A stretch of DNA of 5,442 nt from an uncultured Lachnospiraceae bacterium. GTDB lineage: Bacteria; Bacillota; Clostridia; Lachnospirales; Lachnospiraceae. The DNA lies in contig CACZQU010000043.1 of NCBI GenBank assembly GCA_902783305.1, forward strand, positions 1 to 5,442. The letters run 5' to 3'. The translations under genes and the position numbers were made by a program. Below the pieces are notes generated by a model. The model saw nothing but the letters and a program-made list of their open reading frames with translations, was not told where the DNA came from and ran no database searches. Shown here one piece after another: positions 1-5,442 of the stretch (position 1 is its first letter; each line of letters starts with the position of its first letter).

Positions 1-1701
1 AATGATGCCCTCTCTTTGCTTACCGTCAAGAAAAAGACCCTGGAGAGCATCAATGGCCAGGTCAGCTTCTATATTTTCGCGCAGCCCGGAATCGCGGCAG
101 AGGTGACAGAGCAGATGTACAGCCTCATCAGTGAAGACAAGCTGCCAGGCTTTTATATCTCCGTAATTCCATATATTACGAACGCGATCTATAAAGTGCT
201 GACGGAGAACCCCCTCCACGCCTGTCTGGACGCAGCGGAAAAGGAAGAGGATCTTACGGTGGCTGTCATCGGAAGCGGCGTCTGGGCAGAAGAATTCATC
301 CGCACCTGTTACTGGGCCGGCCAGTATCCGGGGAAGTCTCTCCGGATCGTTTCCTTCAGCAAGGACGCTCCCGCGATGGAGGACCGGATTCACACGATGA
401 TCCCGGAATGGAATGCCAAAGGGAAAGACTTTACGTACTGCGATTTCAGTTTCCACCCGTTTCTCCAGGACTCAAAAGCCTTTCAGAAGGAAATTGCCGG
501 ATGCAGGATCTGGTTTGTTGCTCTTGACGACGTAAAAGCAAATATCTCCTCCGCAGAAGCTCTCACCAGAAGGCTGAATTCCGCCCATCTGCTGGATGGC
601 CGTAACGGCACGGTTCTTTGCCAGATTGACGATGATGCCATGATGTCCATGGTAAACCAGATACCGGATGAAGGCCTGCCGTTTGTGATGAAGGGCTTTG
701 GCAGTATTAAGGATCAATATGCCCCCTCCTTCGCAGAGGATGATCAGGTGTCCTTCGGCTGGATGACCACCGGAAACTGGGCGCAGTATTTCAGTCAGCA
801 GGAAGGCTACGTGGATTCGGATTACCGGAATCGTTCCTCCAAAGCCGCTGCCCTGCATCTTCCGGCAAAAATGTACGCGGCAGGTCTGTATCAGGGTTCC
901 GCAAGAGAAAAGGATACCTATAAGCAGGAGCTGCTCGGCGCGTTTACCCGGTATCTGACACAGGGTGAGAGCCGCAGGACGAATTCTCTTCAGCTCTCGG
1001 CGCTGGAGCACCGGCGCTGGTGTGCCTACATCCGGTCAGATGGATTTGTCAGAGCATCTGTTGAAGACTGGATGAATTACTACCAGAGAAAAGACGAAGA
1101 GGGAACGCCCGTCCCGATAGACACAAAGAACGCAAAGAGCGGGCTTCACACCTGCCTTCTGGAGCGCAGCCTTGAAGATCACGATATTTCCCCCTTCCTT
1201 CTTGAGCAGGAGGATCTGGAGAGCAGAAACTGGAGAAAAATCCGCAGACAGCACCGCAAAGCCAGAACAGCCATGGAGGAAGGAACCCTGGATGAATTTG
1301 ATGTCGCGGAAATCTGTCTGTACAATATGGGAAGAAAAAGAGCCGATCTGCTCAGGCAGTATGACCTCATCTCGGTCAATTCTCTGGTCAGCTGCTATGT
1401 CGTCTATGACGCGGTAAAACAGATTCTCTCCTGTGTCTGCGGAAAAGAAGTGCGTTACAGTGATCCTCTGCAGCGTTATATCGGTTTTGGCTGCACGACG
1501 AAATGGCTGGAGAGCGCAGTGATCCAGAGACTTCGCAATACTGACGCACAAGCCTTCTCCTCCCCGGAAGCAGAAGAAATCCTGAGCCGGATTGCCGCCA
1601 ATGCAAAGGAATTTGAGAAAAACCGGAAAAATCCCGGGATCAGTCTTTCAAAAATGAGTGTCGGAGAATTCGCAAAGATTCTTTCCAGTGAAATCATCTG
1701 A
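1..1701 (+). CDS. Rossmann-fold plus RyR-like domain protein, 5' partial
   Basis: The reading frame is open from the first base (N-D-A-L-S precedes a TTG at 16) and no ribosome binding site precedes that TTG, so the true start lies upstream. The stop is TGA at 1699-1701. A hydrophobic strand followed by the glycine-rich VAVIGSG motif (259-279) looks like the start of a Rossmann-type nucleotide-binding unit. The stretch before it (VSFYIF, about 61-80) resembles the end of a preceding TrkA-N-like unit, so the full protein may hold two. Further on, LEHRRW (1003-1020) and GLHTCL (1141-1158) match the two best conserved parts of the RyR domain (typically EHxxW...DGW and KxHPCLV). The final 160 or so residues, from about 1216, are charged and helical-looking, and I do not recognise them. 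No signal peptide or membrane segment is visible, so a cytosolic location is likely. The family's biochemical role is not settled; binding or sensing of a nucleotide is an inference. The domain calls are moderate and that this is a real gene is near certain. Confidence 0.85.
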   Translation, partial: NDALSLLTVKKKTLESINGQVSFYIFAQPGIAAEVTEQMYSLISEDKLPGFYISVIPYITNAIYKVLTENPLHACLDAAEKEEDLTVAVIGSGVWAEEFIRTCYWAGQYPGKSLRIVSFSKDAPAMEDRIHTMIPEWNAKGKDFTYCDFSFHPFLQDSKAFQKEIAGCRIWFVALDDVKANISSAEALTRRLNSAHLLDGRNGTVLCQIDDDAMMSMVNQIPDEGLPFVMKGFGSIKDQYAPSFAEDDQVSFGWMTTGNWAQYFSQQEGYVDSDYRNRSSKAAALHLPAKMYAAGLYQGSAREKDTYKQELLGAFTRYLTQGESRRTNSLQLSALEHRRWCAYIRSDGFVRASVEDWMNYYQRKDEEGTPVPIDTKNAKSGLHTCLLERSLEDHDISPFLLEQEDLESRNWRKIRRQHRKARTAMEEGTLDEFDVAEICLYNMGRKRADLLRQYDLISVNSLVSCYVVYDAVKQILSCVCGKEVRYSDPLQRYIGFGCTTKWLESAVIQRLRNTDAQAFSSPEAEEILSRIAANAKEFEKNRKNPGISLSKMSVGEFAKILSSEII

Positions 1702-1714
1702 TTTCCGGTGACAG

Positions 1715-1767
1715 AACAAGGGGGATGGCTGCGTGACCGATGTCAGTCACGCAGCCATCCCCCTGTT
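1715..1767. terminator. Rho-independent, probably bidirectional terminator
   Basis: An 18-bp perfect inverted repeat pairs GGGGGATGGCTGCGTGAC (1720-1737) with its complement at 1746-1763 around an 8-base loop. With A1719 bulged, four more pairs form (AACA 1715-1718 with TGTT 1764-1767). The + strand continues with TGTTTCA and the - strand with TTGTTCTGT. Both U-tracts are short, but the stem is long and GC-rich. It lies 13 bases after the stop of the + strand gene and about 50 bases beyond the stop of the - strand gene, so it serves two convergent units. Confidence 0.85.
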
Positions 1768-1816
1768 TCAATGAACCATTTCCGGTTTTGTCTCCGGATC
1801 AGGTTCTCCTGTCATG

Positions 1817-3016
1817 TCAATAATATTCCGTTTCGATCACATCTCTCAGAATATAATGGAAAGTGGGCATCGACGAATGATCGTTCTCCTTGTAGCCTGC
1901 ATTCAGATCATATTGATCCTCCGTATCTCTTGGATCGATTCCGATGTAATCCCCTTTGAAAACCTCAACAGAATTCCGTTTCAAAGCGGAAATCGTCTCA
2001 TCGATTTTCGCCTGGGTACCGTTTACGGCGATCAGAGGATTGAGATCCACCATCTCAATCCATCCATGTTCAAAGCCGCCGCTGATGTCGGTTCCGTGAA
2101 TTGTTCCCTGAACCACTTCTTCAATCCTTTTCCCTTCCATAACCGCCTGCGACGCCTGGGTAATATAAGGAATCCAGTTGATCTTGGCACCGATCAGGGA
2201 TGTGGTAGGGGCAACATCGATCATGCTGTCATTGTAACCGACGAAGAATACTCTGCTGCTGCCGGCCGCAGCCGCTTCCTCACATGCTGCTGCCGCAGCT
2301 GAGGTATCCGTGAAATGGGAGAGAATGGTACACCCCTCCCGGATCAGTTTCCTGGCACATTCCTTTTCCGCGCTGTAGCTGCTCCAGGCATTTGTATAGA
2401 TCACCTTCATCCTGGCTTCCGGGACAACCGAGCGGATTCCCAGCAGGAATGCCGTATACCCTGAGATAACCTCCTGCCGCTCAAAAGGCGCGATAAATCC
2501 AACCAGGGCGTCGTCCCCTGAAAGATAATAGTTCCCGATCATATTCTTCAGCTTGTAACCGGCAACGACACCACTGACGAATTCTCCCTGCCAGGCCAGT
2601 CCGTTGAACGTATGATAATTGGAGGGAAGATCGATTCCTGAGGGATCAAAGCAGGTCACCTGGCAGAATTCCGTCTCCGGATAGCTTCTTGCAAGCTCGG
2701 GGAGCAAGGAGCTGTGTCCGTTATAAAACAGGATTCTGCATCCTTTCTTCACCAGCTCCGTCACCGGCTCCTTTACCTCACTGTCTAATATGTTTCTCCT
2801 GACCATCACCTGAACCCGTTTCCCGTAGATTTCCTCCAGGGCGGTCCGGGCAACGGTAAAATTGTAGGTATAGGGTCCGCTTTCATCACTCTCGCAGATC
2901 AGTCCTACCTTCAGAAGCTCATCCTCCCGCGAAAAATCCCAGATCCGGTTTCTCCATGCGAAAAAAACCGTAACAACGAGGCAAGTCAGAAACGTAGATA
3001 GGTATAATCTTTTCAT
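1817..3016 (-). CDS. BMP/Med/PnrA-family substrate-binding-like protein, membrane-anchored
   Basis: This complete 399-residue protein starts at ATG 3016-3014, with AGGAGG seven bases upstream. Residues 5-21 form a hydrophobic helix after M-K-R, with no canonical lipobox (F-L-T-C, then more hydrophobic residues). It is therefore probably an uncleaved anchor or an ordinary signal peptide, with the rest outside the cell. From residue 36 (KVGLI) the sequence follows the BMP/Med/PnrA (Bmp) periplasmic-binding fold: YNFTVARTALEE (51-62), NGLAWQGEFVSGVVAGYK (138-155), VGFIAPF then EVISGYTAFLLG (172-193), TNAWSSYSAEKECARKLI (208-225), SHFTDTSA (233-240), GYNDS (260-264) and NWIPY (280-284). Members with known ligands bind purine nucleosides for ABC import, or act as regulators such as Bacillus Med. 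The ligand here is unknown. The gene overlaps the upstream HD-GYP sensor gene by four bases, and no permease or ATPase gene is seen, so a sensory role is a reasonable alternative to transport. The family call is confident; the role is inferred. Confidence 0.9.
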   Translation of the reverse strand: MKRLYLSTFLTCLVVTVFFAWRNRIWDFSREDELLKVGLICESDESGPYTYNFTVARTALEEIYGKRVQVMVRRNILDSEVKEPVTELVKKGCRILFYNGHSSLLPELARSYPETEFCQVTCFDPSGIDLPSNYHTFNGLAWQGEFVSGVVAGYKLKNMIGNYYLSGDDALVGFIAPFERQEVISGYTAFLLGIRSVVPEARMKVIYTNAWSSYSAEKECARKLIREGCTILSHFTDTSAAAAACEEAAAAGSSRVFFVGYNDSMIDVAPTTSLIGAKINWIPYITQASQAVMEGKRIEEVVQGTIHGTDISGGFEHGWIEMVDLNPLIAVNGTQAKIDETISALKRNSVEVFKGDYIGIDPRDTEDQYDLNAGYKENDHSSMPTFHYILRDVIETEYY

Positions 3017-5442
3017 TGGTTTTCCTCCTGCCTGGGTTCCGGCTCTTTGTAGAGTTTGTGCAGATCAATGACCCCGTCGTCGATCAGCTTCAGAAGGATA
3101 TCCGTAATCTTCGGGTCAAACTGAGTTCCGCGGCCTTTCCTCATTTCCTCCAGAACATAATCAAAATCCATCTGATGACGGTAGACACGATTGCTGGTCA
3201 TGGCGTCAAAGGCATCGGCTACGGCGATAATCCTGCCAAACAGCGGGATCTCCTCTCCCTTCAGTCCCTCGGGATATCCTTTTCCGTCATATCGCTCATG
3301 ATGGTAGAGAACCCCCTGCAAAGCATGCTCTATGAGGGTAAACCCCTTCAGGATCTCTCCTCCCCGCACAACATGGGATTTCATCACCGTATACTCATCG
3401 TTGGTCAGCCGTGAGGGTTTATTCAGAATGTCGTCCGGGATTCCGATTTTTCCGATATCATGCATCTGGGCAGCCTGACGGATATTATCACACTCCTTTT
3501 TGTTTAATCCCAGTTCCCTGGCAATCAATACGGAATACTCCGAAACCCTCTGCGAGTGCTGGCTGGTTCTCTCGTCCTTCGCATCCACCGCTTTCGCGAT
3601 GGCAAAAATCGTTTCATTTCCCATCTTTATCTGCCGACGGGTCAGTTCAAGCTGGCGGCGCTGAAGCTCCAGCGTCTTTTGCATATGATTCAGGACGATA
3701 AACCAGGTGACCCATGCCACTGCCGCCATAGTTACGATCACGACATAGGCACGGAACCATTGGTTGTCATAGATCTCCCTTGCCTTTTCCAGCCGGTATA
3801 CTCTCTCCTCAAGCAGAGTTTCTTTGTCGAGATCGAAAACACCCAGGTGCAGCGTATAGCTTCCCATTGGCAGATTGGTATAGACTATATTCCCGAGGCT
3901 GCTCTGAGGCAGTACCTTCCATTCGGAGTCATATCCTTCCAGATAATATCCGGCATAGGGATCCTCGATGGTATAATTGATGATTTCCGGAACCAGTTCA
4001 ATTTTGGAGGTTCCCCGGCTGACCTGAACAGGACGGTTTTTCTCGATCCTGTGCGGTACGCCATCCAGCAGATAAGACGTCAGAGACATCAGGAAGGACC
4101 GGCCGGAAAGATGCTGATTGACCGTATCCACGATGAAAACACCGGTATCACAGGGAAGATACAGGTTTCCCTTTCCGTCATAGTAATTCCAGGAATTGGC
4201 CGTAAGAGCTGCTCCAAGACCTTTGCGGGCATCCAGAAGATCATAGCTGAATTCCTCACTGCCGGAAAGCAGGCTTTCGCGGTTTACCACATAAATCCCA
4301 GCACTGCTCATCACATAAAGCGTATGGGAGTCCTTGAACCAGACGTCATAATTATTAAAATATGGAAAGATATCCAAGGTCCGGATCAGACCGGCTTCAT
4401 CCATATAACACAGACCATTGCTCGTCACGATGAACAGACCGCCTGCCTTCTCATCCGGAACGGTTCTGAGAATAACATCCGAGCTCAGGCCGTCATGCCT
4501 TGTCAGCATGTACTCCAGCTCCCGATCCCGGATTACCGCTATTCCGTCACCATCCGTGCCGGCTATGATCCGCCCGTCAGGCATCTCGGTTATGGTCAGT
4601 ATCATGGAATGAATGCCTTCCGGAGAATACCCGATCATTTTTTCGGCCTTCTGATTCCGGATAAAGCAAAGGCCCAGGTCTCCTCCGGTGATCATCGAGC
4701 CGTCCTCCAGCTGCGTGACAACCCTCGCCCGGTCAAAGCAGCCGTTTTCCTTGTCGTATCTATGGATGGTTCCCTCAGGAAGCACCTCCCAGAGTCCTTC
4801 CCCATAGGTACAGATCCAGAGATTCTCTTCGGTATCGGTATACAGGCACCGGATCCGTACTCCTCTAAGGAGTTCGGAGAGTTCATTGGACACGCTTACG
4901 CGGCAGGATTCATCCACCACATCCAGCCCTTTGTCTGTTCCAAAATAATAATTTCCCTGCCACCAGGTTACGGCATTAACGACACGGTTTTCCAGGCCAA
5001 CCGTTCCATATACATCCTTAAAAGCAGAACGGGACATGCGAAGAAGTCCCAGCCTGGACGAAGTGAACCACAGATTCCCCTGATAATCCATCAGCATATT
5101 ATCGATCGAATTATTAAAACCATGGATCTGGATGAGTTCAAAGGAAAGATCCTCCGACAGACAGCCGATCCCATCTTCCGCCGTCACAAAGATATCCCCA
5201 TTCTCCAGCAGGGTAAAATGATTGAGATTGTTCAGTCCTTCGCAGGCAATTACCGCGGACTGGTGAAAATAGCCTTCTGCAATATCAAATAAATAAATAC
5301 TGTTTTCTGATGTCCCGGCCATCAGCTGCCCCTTTGCGTCAAAACCGCAGGCGTTAAAAATCCCTTCTTCGGCCGGAAGCTGCATGGAACACCGGATCAG
5401 GCCCTTTTCCAGCAGAAAGAGCCTTCCGTCCTGCGTCACACA
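3013..5442 (-). CDS. Propeller/Y_Y_Y membrane sensor with HD-GYP domain, 5' partial
   Basis: The frame stays open to the window edge (a TGT codon precedes the GTG at 5439-5437), so the start, signal peptide and first blades are missing. Numbering from that GTG as 1, ten regular Reg_prop-like blade repeats begin near residues 35, 79, 119, 160, 203, 245, 287, 331, 369 and 422, for example GNLWFTSSRLGLLRM at 121-135. A Y_Y_Y domain follows (about 480-545: YYLEGYDSEW, then YTNLPMGSYTLHL). Next come one transmembrane helix (562-583, bases about 3691-3756), a short Q/R/L-rich coiled coil (584-606) and an HD-GYP domain (about 608-795). The HD-GYP core is intact: H628, H660-D661 in HDIGKIGIPD, H689, H713-H714, D718-GKGYP and D742. 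Arginine stands four residues before H628, where trinuclear-metal members carry Glu, which favours a two-metal centre. Predicted role: an outside signal is sensed by the propeller and passed through Y_Y_Y and the helix to control cytoplasmic hydrolysis of cyclic-di-GMP. The signal is unknown. It is the upstream partner of the BMP-like gene. Confidence 0.93.
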   Translation of the reverse strand, partial: CVTQDGRLFLLEKGLIRCSMQLPAEEGIFNACGFDAKGQLMAGTSENSIYLFDIAEGYFHQSAVIACEGLNNLNHFTLLENGDIFVTAEDGIGCLSEDLSFELIQIHGFNNSIDNMLMDYQGNLWFTSSRLGLLRMSRSAFKDVYGTVGLENRVVNAVTWWQGNYYFGTDKGLDVVDESCRVSVSNELSELLRGVRIRCLYTDTEENLWICTYGEGLWEVLPEGTIHRYDKENGCFDRARVVTQLEDGSMITGGDLGLCFIRNQKAEKMIGYSPEGIHSMILTITEMPDGRIIAGTDGDGIAVIRDRELEYMLTRHDGLSSDVILRTVPDEKAGGLFIVTSNGLCYMDEAGLIRTLDIFPYFNNYDVWFKDSHTLYVMSSAGIYVVNRESLLSGSEEFSYDLLDARKGLGAALTANSWNYYDGKGNLYLPCDTGVFIVDTVNQHLSGRSFLMSLTSYLLDGVPHRIEKNRPVQVSRGTSKIELVPEIINYTIEDPYAGYYLEGYDSEWKVLPQSSLGNIVYTNLPMGSYTLHLGVFDLDKETLLEERVYRLEKAREIYDNQWFRAYVVIVTMAAVAWVTWFIVLNHMQKTLELQRRQLELTRRQIKMGNETIFAIAKAVDAKDERTSQHSQRVSEYSVLIARELGLNKKECDNIRQAAQMHDIGKIGIPDDILNKPSRLTNDEYTVMKSHVVRGGEILKGFTLIEHALQGVLYHHERYDGKGYPEGLKGEEIPLFGRIIAVADAFDAMTSNRVYRHQMDFDYVLEEMRKGRGTQFDPKITDILLKLIDDGVIDLHKLYKEPEPRQEENQ
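3024..3029 (-). promoter_or_regulatory. Shine-Dalgarno of the BMP-like gene, inside the upstream gene
   Basis: On the - strand AGGAGG lies seven bases before ATG 3016-3014, inside the last codons of the sensor gene (R-Q-E-E-N-Q-stop). The start ATG and the sensor's TGA share bases as ATGA (3016-3013). This perfect site fixes the start of the downstream gene and fits translational coupling with reinitiation by ribosomes finishing the sensor. Confidence 0.9.

Noticed and set aside
16..18. TTG as the start codon of the first gene
   Set aside because: The frame is open upstream to the window edge, there is no Shine-Dalgarno, and the first residues look like the interior of a TrkA-N-like unit.
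311..325. Near-palindrome ACTGGGCCGGCCAGT inside the first gene
   Set aside because: The arms are short and it lies in well-conserved-looking coding sequence. Chance and codon choice explain it, and no second copy was noticed.
472..1551. Open frames of 171 and 179 codons on the - strand inside the first gene
   Set aside because: They are shadows of the + strand gene, with Cys/His/Arg-rich compositions typical of antisense translation and no recognisable motif.
1770..1815. A 15-codon - strand frame just beyond the BMP-like gene (M-T-G-E-P-D-P-E-T-K-P-E-M-V-H), which might be a C-terminal tail lost by frameshift
   Set aside because: The annotated end (HYILRDVIETEYY) reads naturally, and the alternative frame is closed by a stop a few codons upstream of the junction. 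No independent evidence supports a shift.
1708..2302. Two + strand open frames (83 and 162 codons) running from the intergenic region into the BMP-like gene
   Set aside because: One starts within the terminator region. Both are antisense to the conserved BMP-type C-terminus, and neither product has a recognisable pattern.
3556..5292. A 578-codon open frame on the + strand opposite the sensor gene
   Set aside because: It lies wholly antisense to a gene with clear propeller, Y_Y_Y and HD-GYP motifs. Its translation shows no domain pattern, and the openness follows from the codon use of the real gene.

Overview
The window carries three protein-coding genes and almost no spare DNA. Codon usage is mid-GC and non-biased, Shine-Dalgarno use is strong (AGGAGG), and a Reg_prop/Y_Y_Y/HD-GYP sensor sits beside a BMP-type binding protein. 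Together these suggest a Clostridia genome, most likely Lachnospiraceae-like. That assignment rests on protein style only; no rRNA or other marker gene is present.

Left part (1-1701, + strand): the 3' part of a gene that began before the window. It encodes a cytosolic-looking protein with a Rossmann-type nucleotide-binding segment, a RyR (ryanodine-receptor)-like segment and an unclassified C-terminal region of about 160 residues. It is followed by a strong hairpin (about 1715-1767) that probably terminates transcription from both sides, because the next gene converges on it.

Right part (1817-5442, - strand): a two-gene operon fragment read right to left. The upstream gene (3013-5442, its 5' end outside the window) encodes a membrane sensor. 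It has a large extracytoplasmic beta-propeller with ten visible blade repeats, a Y_Y_Y domain, one transmembrane helix, a short coiled coil and a cytoplasmic HD-GYP domain with all core metal ligands, so it is a probable cyclic-di-GMP phosphodiesterase. Its stop overlaps the start of the downstream gene (ATGA). That gene (1817-3016) encodes a BMP/Med/PnrA-family periplasmic-binding-type protein held by an N-terminal hydrophobic helix rather than a lipobox.

The most interesting reading is that the two minus-strand products form one signalling unit: an outward-facing binding protein made in step with a propeller-type c-di-GMP hydrolase, with no ABC permease or ATPase gene beside them in the window. 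The left gene is probably an unrelated transcription unit. No RNA genes, mobile elements, CRISPR arrays or long DNA repeats were seen. Promoters for both 5'-truncated genes lie outside the window.
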